This document shows, piece by piece, positions 17,633-25,394 of a stretch of 26,409 nt of DNA. Source of the stretch: Fen-549 sp964636655 (GTDB taxonomy: Bacteria; Actinomycetota; Thermoleophilia; Gaiellales; Gaiellaceae). A model generated the notes under the pieces. It made no database searches, had not been told where the DNA came from, and saw nothing but the letters and a program-made list of their open reading frames with translations. The first letter of the stretch is position 1, and every line of letters begins with the position of its first letter. A program made the position numbers and the translations under genes. The stretch is from positions 1 to 26,409 of the forward strand of contig CAZWTK010000027.1 of the NCBI GenBank assembly GCA_964636655.1, given 5' to 3'.

Positions 17633-18738
17633 TGGCTTCAACTCCACGCTCCGCGAACGGCAAGGTTCGCGTCGCGATCATCGGCGTCGGTAACTGCGCG
17701 AACTCGTTGTTGCAGGGCGTCGAGTACTACAAGAACACGGGCGCGGGCGAATTCATCCCCGGTCTGATGCACGTCGACCTGGGCGGCTACCACATCTCGG
17801 ACATCGAGTTCGTGGCCGCCTTCGACGTCGTCAAGGGCAAGGTCGGCAAGGACATGTCCGAGGCGATGTGGGCTCACCCCAACAACACGATCAAGTTCTG
17901 CGACGTTCCCAAGACGGGCGTCAAGGTCTCACGCGGCATGACCCACGACGGCCTCGGCAAGTACCTGTCGCAGATCGTCGAGAAGGCGCCCGGCCCGACC
18001 GACGACGTGGTCGGCATCCTCAAGGAGAGAGGCGTCGACGTGGTCGTCAACTACCTACCGGTCGGCTCGGAAGAGGCGGTCAAGTGGTACACCGAGCAGA
18101 TACTCAACGCGGGTGTCGCGATGGTGAACTGCATGCCGGTCTTCATCGCCCGCGAGGCCTACTGGCAAAAGCGCTTCGTCGAGGCGGGCGTGCCGATCAT
18201 CGGTGACGACATCAAGTCGCAGGTGGGTGCCACGATCACCCACCGCGTGCTGACCAGCCTGTATCGCGAGCGCGGCGTCAAGCTCGAGCGAACGATGCAG
18301 CTCAACGTCGGCGGCAACTCGGACTTCCTGAACATGCTCGAGCGCGAGCGACTGGAGTCGAAGAAGATCTCCAAGACCAACGCCGTCACCTCGATGCTCG
18401 ACTACGACATGGGCAAGGACAACGTCCACGTCGGGCCGTCGGACTACGTGCCCTGGCTGACCGACCGCAAGTGGGCCTACATCCGCATGGAGGGCCGCTC
18501 GTTCGGCGACGTGCCGCTCAACATCGAGCTGAAGCTGGAGGTCTGGGACTCGCCCAACTCCGCCGGTATCGTCATCGACGCAGTGCGCCTGGCCAAGCTG
18601 GCACTCGATAACGGCATCTCGGGCGCGCTCGAGGGGCCGAGCTCGTACCTGATGAAGTCGCCGCCGAAGCAGATCGTCGACGACGACGCCCACGAGCTGA
18701 CCGAGGAGTTCATCAAGAAGAATCCGCGCAAGGCCTAG
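17632..18738 (+). CDS. ino1: Inositol-3-phosphate synthase, actinobacterial type
   Basis: This NAD-dependent enzyme turns glucose 6-phosphate into 1D-myo-inositol 3-phosphate, the precursor of phosphatidylinositol and mycothiol. The 368-residue product begins with the Rossmann fingerprint VAIIGVGNCANSLLQGVEYY, has VNYLPVGSEEA, the GDDIKSQVGAT segment and LNVGGNSDFLNM, all typical of the short prokaryotic family, and the usual length. ATG 17632 follows GGAGGAAA. A strong hairpin terminator follows the stop. It forms an operon with the phosphatidyltransferase. Confidence 0.97.
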   Translation: MASTPRSANGKVRVAIIGVGNCANSLLQGVEYYKNTGAGEFIPGLMHVDLGGYHISDIEFVAAFDVVKGKVGKDMSEAMWAHPNNTIKFCDVPKTGVKVSRGMTHDGLGKYLSQIVEKAPGPTDDVVGILKERGVDVVVNYLPVGSEEAVKWYTEQILNAGVAMVNCMPVFIAREAYWQKRFVEAGVPIIGDDIKSQVGATITHRVLTSLYRERGVKLERTMQLNVGGNSDFLNMLERERLESKKISKTNAVTSMLDYDMGKDNVHVGPSDYVPWLTDRKWAYIRMEGRSFGDVPLNIELKLEVWDSPNSAGIVIDAVRLAKLALDNGISGALEGPSSYLMKSPPKQIVDDDAHELTEEFIKKNPRKA

Positions 18739-18761
18739 AGGTTTCTCTCGACGGATTCGGT

Positions 18762-18787
18762 CCCGCGCCCGCTTCGGCGGGCGCGGG
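18762..18787 (+). terminator. Hairpin terminator after inositol-3-phosphate synthase
   Basis: CCCGCGCCCGC, a TTCG loop and GCGGGCGCGGG form a perfect 11-bp GC stem, followed by CGTTTCG with only a short T stretch. It ends the inositol operon. Confidence 0.85.
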
Positions 18788-18900
18788 CGTTTCGGGGAAT
18801 CGCCGTGAGAGAGGAAGTGCCCGTACGCGCCGCTCGAGCGGCCGCGCTTCTGCCGGCGGCGACACGGATTCGGACCATAATCGAGACACACGACTTCGTC

Positions 18901-18960
18901 GTTTCTCGTTACCGTTCTACGCCCCGTGGGTGGGTAGGGGCGGAGAAGTGGGCACCTCCG
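18901..18960 (+). repeat. G-rich hairpin element, copy D
   Basis: This reads TTTCTCGTTACCG, then CGCCCC (18920-18925), the loop GTGGGTGGGTA, GGGGCG (18937-18942), and GAGAAGTGGGCACC. The stem is a perfect 6 bp. It aligns over its length with copy B, including the second G-rich box AGTGGGC. A CATAATCGAG at 18878-18887 precedes it, as CGTAATCGAG precedes copy B. It ends about 50 nt before the glycosyltransferase start, upstream of that gene's own -10 box. Confidence 0.6.
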
Positions 18961-18998
18961 CTACTCCGGACACGCATCGCTCGATGCAACTCCGCGAC

Positions 18999-19004
18999 TA
19001 CACT
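18999..19004 (+). promoter_or_regulatory. Candidate -10 box of a leaderless promoter (GT4-PHP gene)
   Basis: TACACT ends 6 nt before GTG 19011 with no ribosome-binding site between. This start also matches the beginning of the GT4 fold (RICLVTPF). Confidence 0.45.
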
Positions 19005-19010
19005 CGTTTC

Positions 19011-20747
19011 GTGGCTCTGCGCATCTGTCTCGTAACACCGTTCGCCTGGTCACAACCTCATCCCGTGAACGAGAACGTGGCCGGAATCGCGGCGGCGCTC
19101 AGACAGCGTGGGCACCACGTCACGGTGCTGGCGCCATCCAATCGCGCCGCCGAGCTCAAGGCCGGCCGGCGCACACTCGAGCGCGACGAGGACGCCGACT
19201 TCATCGCCGTCGGACCAGCGATTCCCGTGACGCGGAGAAGCAAGCTCGGGATACCGGTCGGCGTCCGCGCCAATCTGACGCTCGCGCTTGCACGAGGACG
19301 CTTCAACATCGTTCATGGCTTCGAGCCCGGGCTTCCTAGCCTCTCCTACCTGGCCCTGCGCGACACGAGGTCGTTGACTGTCGCCGGCTTTCTCTCGACC
19401 GAGCGCATCGCCTATCCGTCGGCGCGAAGCCGCCGCGAGCGCCTACTGGCCCGAACCGACGCCTTGCTGGCGACAAACGAGGAGATCGCCGCGGCCGCGA
19501 AGGAGCGCTTCCCTGGCGATTACCGGCTACTCCCCGAAGGCGTCGATACCGACCTCTTCCGGCCGGGGAAGAAGCGCCAGCTGATCGCAGCCGAGTGGCG
19601 CTCGACCGAGCGCGCCGTCGCCCGCAGCCTGATTCGCGTTATGCGCGAGCTCGAAGGCTGGGAACTGCTGCTACTGCGCACCAAGCCGCTCGCCGGCAGG
19701 CCCAGCGTGCCGCGCGACCTGCGTGGGCGCGTTCATGTGCGCACGGTTCGCGATCCGGAGGCGCGGGCGAAACTGCTGGCGGAAGCGGCGGTCTTCGTTC
19801 CGGCGCCGGGCGGGTTGGGGCGGTTACGGTTCGAGGCCGAGGCCTGCGGCGCAGCCACCGCCGATCCTCCCGCACTCGCCGAGCAGCCTCAGCTGGCCGC
19901 CGCGGCCGTGGCCCGGCTGGTCGAGAACGAGAGCGTGCGAGAAGAGTTGCAGGCTCGTGCGCGGAAGCGCGCCGAGAAGCAGTCCTTCGCGGCTGTCGCC
20001 GCCGCGCTCAACAGAATCTACCGGGAGCTGTGCAAGCGCCGGCGCCCGCCGCGCAGGCAAAGCGCCGACCCCCTTGCGGGGCGCCGATGGATCCTCTGCG
20101 ACCTGCACATGCACACGAACCGGTCGCCCGACTGCTCGGTCGCGGTCGACGACCTGCTCGATCACGCCAAGGAAATCGGCCTGGGAGCGATCGCCGTCAC
20201 CGACCACAACGTCTTCACCGGCGCCGAGCAGGCGGTGAGGAAGGCTCGCTCGTGCAAGCTGATCGTGATTCCCGGCGAGGAGATCAAGACAGACGAGCAG
20301 GGCGAGGTGATCGGCCTCTTCCTGGAAAAGGAGATCCCGCGCGGACTCTCCTTTGCCGAGACGATCGAGGCCATCCACGAGCAGGGTGCGCTCGTCTACA
20401 TACCGCACCCCTTCGATCGCCTACACTCCGTTCCCGACTCGCTGACGCTACGCAAGCACCTGGCCGAGATCGACGCCTTCGAGGCCTACAACGCTCGGCT
20501 CGTGTTCGAGACCTTCAACGACGAGGCTCTCCGCTTCGCGCGCAAGTACAACCTGACCATGGGTGCAGGCTCGGACGCACACGTGCTGCAAGGGGTCGGT
20601 ACCGGATGCGTGCGCATGCGCAGTTTCGAAGGCCCCGAGGAGTTCCTGATCAGCCTGCGCGGCGCCGAGATCGTGCGCCGGCCGAGGTCGCTCGTCTACC
20701 TGCAGTCGCTCAAATGGGCGGCACAGGTCAAGGAAAGGGCACGCTAG
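19011..20747 (+). CDS. GT4-like glycosyltransferase fused to a PHP-domain phosphoesterase
   Basis: The 578-residue product joins two enzymes. Residues 1 to about 350 are a GT-B fold of the GT4 type: RICLVTPFAWSQPHPVNENVAGIAAALRQRGH at the N-terminus, LLPEGVDTDLF at the domain junction, and a C-terminal VPAPGGLGRLRFEAEACG in place of the usual E-x7-E region, so donor binding may be altered. Residues about 360-578 are a PHP domain with its metal ligands: H366-x-H368 in DLHMHTNRSPDCS, then TDHN, GEE, IPHPFDR and GSDAH. PHP domains hydrolyse phosphoesters. Its place after the inositol operon suggests glycosylation of an inositol lipid plus phosphate removal, as inference only. The GTG start follows a -10 box by 6 nt. 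Confidence 0.88.
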   Translation: MALRICLVTPFAWSQPHPVNENVAGIAAALRQRGHHVTVLAPSNRAAELKAGRRTLERDEDADFIAVGPAIPVTRRSKLGIPVGVRANLTLALARGRFNIVHGFEPGLPSLSYLALRDTRSLTVAGFLSTERIAYPSARSRRERLLARTDALLATNEEIAAAAKERFPGDYRLLPEGVDTDLFRPGKKRQLIAAEWRSTERAVARSLIRVMRELEGWELLLLRTKPLAGRPSVPRDLRGRVHVRTVRDPEARAKLLAEAAVFVPAPGGLGRLRFEAEACGAATADPPALAEQPQLAAAAVARLVENESVREELQARARKRAEKQSFAAVAAALNRIYRELCKRRRPPRRQSADPLAGRRWILCDLHMHTNRSPDCSVAVDDLLDHAKEIGLGAIAVTDHNVFTGAEQAVRKARSCKLIVIPGEEIKTDEQGEVIGLFLEKEIPRGLSFAETIEAIHEQGALVYIPHPFDRLHSVPDSLTLRKHLAEIDAFEAYNARLVFETFNDEALRFARKYNLTMGAGSDAHVLQGVGTGCVRMRSFEGPEEFLISLRGAEIVRRPRSLVYLQSLKWAAQVKERAR

Positions 20748-20767
20748 GCGAGAAAGTAGAACCCGCC

Positions 20768-20773
20768 TATTGT
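20768..20773 (+). promoter_or_regulatory. Candidate -10 box of a leaderless promoter (UDG-like gene)
   Basis: TATTGT ends 7 nt before GTG 20781, which favours that start over GTG 20772. The -35 region (TAGGCG) is weak. Confidence 0.35.
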
Positions 20774-20780
20774 GCCCGCC

Positions 20781-21359
20781 GTGCCCAAAGACGAACTATT
20801 CGAGAAGTACCTGAAGAAGGCGATCACCGAGATCAACGATCTCGGCCACGAGATCGCCGCCGCAGGTGATGGCCCGCGCGCGGTCGTACTCGGATCCGGG
20901 CACCCGCTGGCCGATATCGTGCTGCTGAAATACGATCCGAAACCGGCCGAGATCCAGGAGGGCGTCGCCTTCTTCGGCCGCTCCGGCCAGGCGATCCTGA
21001 AGTCGTTGCAGCGTCTGCATGTAGATCCCATGGCCATCTACGGCACTAACTGCCTCAAGTTGGCCGCCGAGGACGAGGCCGAAGCGCTTCCCTATCTACT
21101 GCGTGAGCTGCACATCGTTCAGCCACGGTTGCTCGTAGTACTGGGTGAGCAGGCGCTTAGCTTCGTGAACGAGCTCAACTTCCCGCTCGCCGAGAAGCTC
21201 ACACCCGTGCTCGGCACTCTGCAACGCTTTACCCCGACGATCGAGGTGCTCTACTGCCCCGATATCGACGCCTCGCTCGACGAGCAGGCGGCCAAGACGG
21301 CGTTCTGGAAGTCTTTCAAGCTGATCGGGCCGTGGTGGGCAGAGCAACCGCCCTACTGA
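20781..21359 (+). CDS. Divergent uracil-DNA glycosylase superfamily protein
   Basis: The 192-residue product matches the core of family 4/5-like uracil-DNA glycosylases: EGVAFFGRSGQAILKSLQRL followed by YGTNCLKL, and LLVVLGEQAL. However, the first catalytic motif (usually G-E-A-P/G-x-x-E) reads K-Y-D-P-K-P-A-E. The C-terminal H-P/S-x-x-x motif is replaced by C-P-D-I-D, and the four iron-sulfur cysteines of family 4 are absent. It is therefore a distant relative that may act on another base or substrate, or bind without cleaving. GTG 20781 is used because of the TATTGT box; GTG 20772 would add three residues. Confidence 0.65.
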   Translation: MPKDELFEKYLKKAITEINDLGHEIAAAGDGPRAVVLGSGHPLADIVLLKYDPKPAEIQEGVAFFGRSGQAILKSLQRLHVDPMAIYGTNCLKLAAEDEAEALPYLLRELHIVQPRLLVVLGEQALSFVNELNFPLAEKLTPVLGTLQRFTPTIEVLYCPDIDASLDEQAAKTAFWKSFKLIGPWWAEQPPY

Positions 21360-21378
21360 GAAGAGCACGTTTCAATTG

Positions 21379-22485
21379 ATGACCTCTCGACTGGGTGGGA
21401 CAGGTAGACACAAGCGAGCTACAGGGCTCCGCGCGGCGCTCGCCCTCGGCTGCCTGCTGCTGCTCGGCGTCTACTACGCGAGTAGCGAATCTCTGCCCGA
21501 CTTGCCGCAATGGGCCGCCGTACTCTGGGTCGGCTTCTTGCTCGGCGCACTCGCCTTCGCCCCGGTTGCGCTGGCTCTGCCCCTGCGCCGCGAGCGCCTG
21601 CTCGCGCTCTATGCGCTCGCCTTCGTGGCGATCGCCATCGTCCTCTACCTCGTCGATGCCAACCTCTACGCCTCGCTGCCCAAGCTCGCCGCCGCCGCGC
21701 TAGTCGGATTCCTCTTCCTACGCTTCTTCGAGCGACTTAGCTGGGTCTTGCTACTCGCTCTGCTCATTCCGGCGACCGACACGCTCTCGGTCTGGCGCGG
21801 CCCAACCCACTACGTGGTGACCGAGAAGCCGCAGGTCTTCGACGTCAGCTCGATCGCCTTCCCCATCCCGGGTGAGCGGACCATCACGCTGCGCTGGACT
21901 GCGCCTGCGAAGGCGGGCATCGGCGGTTGGCGCATCTATCGGCGCACGGGCGGTGGCCGCGAGCTTCTTCTGGCGCCGAGCCCTTTCTGCCGCCCCAGTG
22001 ATCGCTGCGGCGAAGAGGTCGCCTTCAGCGACGGAGCGGAGCCGGCCGGCAAGCGACTCAGTTATCGCGTCGTGGCGCTGACCGGCGGCGGCGAGAGCGC
22101 GGAGGCGACCGCCGTCTTCCCGGCCGTGGGCGAGGGAGCTTCGCGAGTGAAGGGGAAAACAGGCGAGCTCGCACCGAGCTTGCGCACGAGCAGCGCGCCC
22201 ACCTCGGCCGGGCTCGGGCTGCCCGACGTGCTCTTCTTCTCGCTCTTTCTCGGCGCGGCCGCCCGCTTCGGCCTGCGGCGCAGAGCAACCTGGCTGGCGC
22301 TGGTCGGCTCGCTCGGCCTGACTACCGTGCTGGCCGTCTATGCCGACCCCTTCAAGACAAGCGGGCTGCCCGCGCTCCCGGGCATCTCGCTTGCCTTCCT
22401 GCTCGTCAACGCGGATCTGATCTGGCGCCGATTGCGTGGCGGCGACGAGATCGACGTGGATTTCCGGGCCCGCCCCGAACGCTAA
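21379..22485 (+). CDS. Presenilin-like (A22) membrane protein with an inserted fibronectin-III-like domain
   Basis: The 369-residue product has about five N-terminal membrane helices. The last is LLLALLIPATDTLSVW with D135, comparable to the Y-D helix of presenilin/SPP proteases (YDAISVY in archaeal forms). A soluble insert (about 150-275) contains a fibronectin-III-like core, ITLRWTAP...WRIYRR...SYRVVAL. Then come a helix starting GLGLPDVLFFSLFLG with D284 in a G-L-P-D motif (A22 proteases: G-x-G-D), another helix, and a last helix with P-A-L-P-G (332-336). The order D - large loop - GxxD - helix - PALP is that of A22 enzymes. The altered GxGD leaves activity open. The stop overlaps the convergent lemA stop by 4 bp. 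Start uncertain; TTG 21376 is adjacent. Confidence 0.6.
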   Translation: MTSRLGGTGRHKRATGLRAALALGCLLLLGVYYASSESLPDLPQWAAVLWVGFLLGALAFAPVALALPLRRERLLALYALAFVAIAIVLYLVDANLYASLPKLAAAALVGFLFLRFFERLSWVLLLALLIPATDTLSVWRGPTHYVVTEKPQVFDVSSIAFPIPGERTITLRWTAPAKAGIGGWRIYRRTGGGRELLLAPSPFCRPSDRCGEEVAFSDGAEPAGKRLSYRVVALTGGGESAEATAVFPAVGEGASRVKGKTGELAPSLRTSSAPTSAGLGLPDVLFFSLFLGAAARFGLRRRATWLALVGSLGLTTVLAVYADPFKTSGLPALPGISLAFLLVNADLIWRRLRGGDEIDVDFRARPER

Positions 22486-23000
22486 TCGGCCTGGAAGAAC
22501 GCGGACGGCTCGAAGCCGAGTACGTCTGCGTAGAAGCTGACCGGGAACGTCTGGATGCGCGTGTTGTAGATACGCACGTTGCCGTTGTAGATGATGCGTG
22601 CCGCGGCGATCTCGTTTTCCGTCTCGTCGATCTCTTTTTGCAGCGAGAGGTAGTTGCTCGCCGCGCGCAGGCTCGGGTAGCTCTCGGCCAGGGCGATCGT
22701 CCGACCGAGAGCGACCTTCAGCTCATTCTCCGGCGCGCTCTTCGCGGCCGCGCCTATCGCCCCTTCGGCCTCGCTTCGCAGCCGCGCCAACTCGGCGAAG
22801 AGCTCGTTCTCGTGCGCCGCGTAGCCCTTCACGACCTCGACCAGCCTCGGGATCAGGTCGTGGCGGCGCTGAAGCTGTACATCGACGTCCTGCCAGGCCT
22901 CGGTGACCTTGTTGCGCAGGCGAACGAGCCGGTTGAAGGAGAGCGCCAGCAGTAGGCCCACGAAAGCAAACAGAGCCAGTACGACGTAGAGCGGCGTCAC
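22482..23000 (-). CDS. lemA: LemA family protein
   Basis: The 172-residue product has one N-terminal membrane helix (about 3-22) and the LemA helical bundle: NRLVRLRNKVTEAWQDVDVQLQRRHDLIPRLVEVVKGY, then a coiled segment, and the C-terminal signature YNGNVRIYNTRIQTFPVSFYA. The function of LemA proteins is not settled; they are envelope-linked and often paired with a second membrane protein, as here. GTG 23000 overlaps the upstream gene's stop as GTGA, so the two are translationally coupled. The first helix of the family starts at this GTG. Confidence 0.92.
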   Translation of the reverse strand: MTPLYVVLALFAFVGLLLALSFNRLVRLRNKVTEAWQDVDVQLQRRHDLIPRLVEVVKGYAAHENELFAELARLRSEAEGAIGAAAKSAPENELKVALGRTIALAESYPSLRAASNYLSLQKEIDETENEIAAARIIYNGNVRIYNTRIQTFPVSFYADVLGFEPSAFFQAD

Positions 23001-23878
23001 GAAGGCAGCTCCTCGGAAGCGCCCGCGGGCGGCCGTGCCCCTTCGTCCGCTTCTTCGGTCAGCCAACTCGCGATCGGCCGCCACAGCTCGAGTAGCTCCT
23101 CGATCAGCTGCGGCCGCTCCGGCGACAGCGTCTCTTCGACGAGGAAGGCGACGTTTGACCCGAGGATTTCGAAGCGCGCGTTTCCATCCGGAAGCGCGCG
23201 CTGGAAATCGAGCAGCCTGACGATCGCGCTCGGCGTCAGCAACCTCCTGACCTCGTCCTCGCCTCCGCGCAGGCCGCTGATCCGGAAGTGCTGGTCGAGC
23301 TCGGTCGACTCGAGCTCGACCCTTTCGCCGATCTCGTGGTGGCCGAAAAGCTTCTCGCCCAGCTCGGTCGCGCGGTTGCGAGGCGAGATCTGCAACAGGT
23401 AGATCGGCGGCCGGCCGAGCGAGAGGTGCAGCACAACATAGGTCGTCACCTGCTCGTCGCGGCCGCTTCCTTCGATCCGCTTGTGTTGATAGAGCACGGC
23501 TCCGGACTCGGGCCAGAAGCCCGAGAAGAAGTCGCTCGCCCTGCGCTTGTTCCCGCTCTGCAGAAAGAGCGTGTCTTCGAAGGGCTCACCGGCGGCTTTG
23601 TAGCGCCAGCCCCGTTCAGCCGCCCAACGTGAAAAGAACCGCTCGCGAGCACGGCCTCGTGCCCTCGTCCAGCCGGCGACGAGGGTGCAGACCGCGCCGA
23701 CCGCCATGCCGGCGAAAACGTACAACGCTTGCTGGCGCGGCTCCCACGCGAGCCCGTAGAGGAAACCGAGCCCGGCCCCCGCGACGGCGCCGAGGGCAAC
23801 GAGGTCCCAGTAGCCGAAGGAATGGAGAAGGCGCCGCCTCTCCTCGAACTCCACCTCACGGTAGTCGGGCCCGCTCAT
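22997..23878 (-). CDS. Membrane protein coupled to lemA (possibly DUF3137-like)
   Basis: The 293-residue product has two N-terminal membrane helices (about 25-44 and 50-70) and then a soluble region that starts RARERFFSRWAAERGWRYKAAG and continues as an alternating alpha/beta domain with SGFWPESGAVLYQHKR, YVVLHLSLG, IYLLQISPRN and FRISGLRGGEDEVRRLL. The layout of two helices plus a cytosolic domain, next to lemA, resembles DUF3137 proteins, but I cannot confirm the family from sequence alone. It is the first gene of a two-gene operon and its stop overlaps the lemA start (GTGA). Confidence 0.75.
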   Translation of the reverse strand: MSGPDYREVEFEERRRLLHSFGYWDLVALGAVAGAGLGFLYGLAWEPRQQALYVFAGMAVGAVCTLVAGWTRARGRARERFFSRWAAERGWRYKAAGEPFEDTLFLQSGNKRRASDFFSGFWPESGAVLYQHKRIEGSGRDEQVTTYVVLHLSLGRPPIYLLQISPRNRATELGEKLFGHHEIGERVELESTELDQHFRISGLRGGEDEVRRLLTPSAIVRLLDFQRALPDGNARFEILGSNVAFLVEETLSPERPQLIEELLELWRPIASWLTEEADEGARPPAGASEELPS

Positions 23879-23976
23879 GGGGGAAGACTAGACCAGGTTT
23901 CGAGAGGCGCCCGGGATCGAACAGGCGAGCGCCCCCGCACGGCGCCGAGAGGAGTTGCTCGGTATCCGCGAGCCCC

Positions 23977-23997
23977 GCCCCGGCCGTGCGCCGGGGC
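23977..23997. terminator. Hairpin after the lipoprotein gene
   Basis: GCCCCGGC and GCCGGGGC form a perfect 8-bp stem with a 5-nt loop, 34 nt beyond the stop of the minus-strand lipoprotein gene. No T-run follows. Confidence 0.5.
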
Positions 23998-24030
23998 AAG
24001 ACTCCACGTTCATCTTTCTTCGCGCGCTTG

Positions 24031-24537
24031 CTACGGGCTACTCGTCGTCGTGCAGTTCGTTTGCGCCCACTGCATGATGTGCATCGCCGAAGCTTGGACC
24101 TCGGTGATGTTCAACTGACTGCTGAGCGCGGCGAGCTTCTGCAGCTGCGCGGGCGTTGGCGTTTCGCCGGGCTTGATGCCCAACGAAGAGTACTTCTGAG
24201 CCGCGTCGGCGAGCACTGCGAAGTCGCCCTTGATCTCATCAGGAGCGATCTTGCTGAGCGCCTCGAGCTTGGCGACTTCCTGATCGATACCCGACGACAT
24301 CGAGCCCGAGAACGCCTTGCTTATGGTCTGCGAGGCGGCCTCAAGCTTCTGGCATTCGCTACTCGTCAGGCCCATCCCGGAGGTTGTCCCCGTTGTCGTT
24401 TCGGTCATCGACTCCGTGGTCATAGCCTCCGTTGTCGCCTGATTGGTCGTCGACTCCGCCGACTTCTTGCTCGAGCCACAGCCGACGGCGATCAACAGCA
24501 GACCGACGAGAATGACGCTAATCAGCTTGAATCTCAT
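24031..24537 (-). CDS. Small secreted lipoprotein, unknown function
   Basis: The 168-residue product has a lipoprotein signal peptide (MRFK, hydrophobic core 5-18, lipobox with C20 in AVGC-GSS), a Ser/Thr/Glu-rich linker (about 22-57), then a mostly helical domain (58-160) with one Cys near each end (SSECQKL and QTNCTTT) that may pair. I recognise no family. ATG 24537 has AAAGGGG upstream, and a promoter with -10 TACGAT lies 51-56 nt before it. The -10 region is shared, over 16 bp, with the sequence before the next gene. Confidence 0.8.
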   Translation of the reverse strand: MRFKLISVILVGLLLIAVGCGSSKKSAESTTNQATTEAMTTESMTETTTGTTSGMGLTSSECQKLEAASQTISKAFSGSMSSGIDQEVAKLEALSKIAPDEIKGDFAVLADAAQKYSSLGIKPGETPTPAQLQKLAALSSQLNITEVQASAMHIMQWAQTNCTTTSSP

Positions 24538-24585
24538 GTACGGGGCCCCTTTCCAGCGCTTATGCGCATGGTTATCCTTGCCGCG

Positions 24586-24601
24586 CGATCGTAAAACACC
24601 G
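24586..24601 (-). promoter_or_regulatory. Shared 16-bp promoter core, copy 1 (lipoprotein gene)
   Basis: The minus strand reads CGGTGTTTTACGATCG. TACGAT fits a -10 box, with TTGTAG 17 nt upstream as a weak -35. The same 16 bp occurs at 25352-25367. Confidence 0.5.
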
Positions 24602-24646
24602 AGCCGTCAACTACAAGCGGCGTCTGCGGGCCGAACGACGCGTCTG

Positions 24647-25348
24647 TTACCTCCGCCTCACCTTCCAGACCCACCTGGCGGGCGATCTGTCTGCATTACC
24701 GGCCCTGTCGATCGCGCGAACGCGGAAAGTGTGCTTTCCGAGCTTTACCTCGTAGGTTCTGGAGGCGCCGCACTTTCGCCACTCACCCTTGTCGAGCTTG
24801 CAACTGAAGCGCGAGCCCTTCTGGGTGGCGCGGAAGCGGAACTTGACCTTTGCCCTTTTTGCCTTCGTCCTGACGAGCTTCTTCGGGTGCTTGACGATCT
24901 TCGTGTTCGGCTTCCTGGTATCGACGGTGAAACTGCGCGAGGACGGAGTAGCGTCGATGTTCCCGACCTGGTCGATCGCACGGACGCCGAAGCTGTGCTT
25001 GCGATCCTTCAGTCGCGAGTAGGTCTTTGGTGAGGAGCAGGCACTCCAGGCCGAGCCGTCGAGCGTGCACTCGAAGCTGGCGCCGGCCTCGCTCGCGAAG
25101 AAGCGAAAGGTCGCCTTCTTCTTGCGGATCCACTTCGCAGGGCCGGATGCGATCGAGGTCCGGGGAGCCGTCGCGTCTACGCTGAAGGCCCGCGAGGCCG
25201 GGCTGGCGTCGACGTTTCCGGAGCTGTCGATCGCTCGCACGTGGAAGCTGTGCGAGCCGTCGGCGAGCGCAGAGAGCGTCCGCGTCGAGGAGCAGGCGCG
25301 ACCCCCTCTCGAACTCGCATCGTTACGGCTTGTCGAAATGCGATCCAA
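24647..25348 (-). pseudogene. 5'-truncated surface protein fragment with Ig-like/chitobiase-type repeats
   Basis: The open frame codes for about 233 residues made of one partial and two full repeats of roughly 80 residues. Each has [FS]-x-C-x-LD-x2-[EA]-W-x2-C, a tyrosine/leucine turn, H-[ST]-F-x-VRAID-x2-GN-x-D, then P-[AS]-[SR], often followed by FxVD and a P-x-T-x-I start of the next unit. Such repeats end large secreted proteins of Thermoleophilia-like actinobacteria. Here the first repeat lacks its first strands. There is no signal peptide, and the only in-frame start near the 5' end is TTG 25348; the nearby ATG 25320 is in another frame. It is best read as the remnant of a larger gene, although it still has a promoter-like box just upstream. 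Confidence 0.65.
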
Positions 25349-25351
25349 CTC

Positions 25352-25367
25352 CGATCGTAAAACACCG
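25352..25367 (-). promoter_or_regulatory. Shared 16-bp promoter core, copy 2 (before the surface-repeat fragment)
   Basis: Identical to 24586-24601: CGGTGTTTTACGATCG on the minus strand, with TTGATC 17 nt upstream of TACGAT. The flanks differ, so only the core was shared or copied. Confidence 0.5.
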
Positions 25368-25394
25368 TCTCGCTCGGATCAAACGGTGAAGGTG

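Noticed and set aside
18920..18960. MraZ-type TGGG boxes in the G-rich elements
   Set aside because: MraZ sites need TGGGN repeats every 10 bp. The TGGG units here are not in that register and no division/cell-wall gene follows.
23881..23945. tRNA-like T-arm (TTCGATCCC on the minus strand)
   Set aside because: The T-stem does not pair with a 7-nt loop, and no acceptor, D or anticodon arms can be folded around it.
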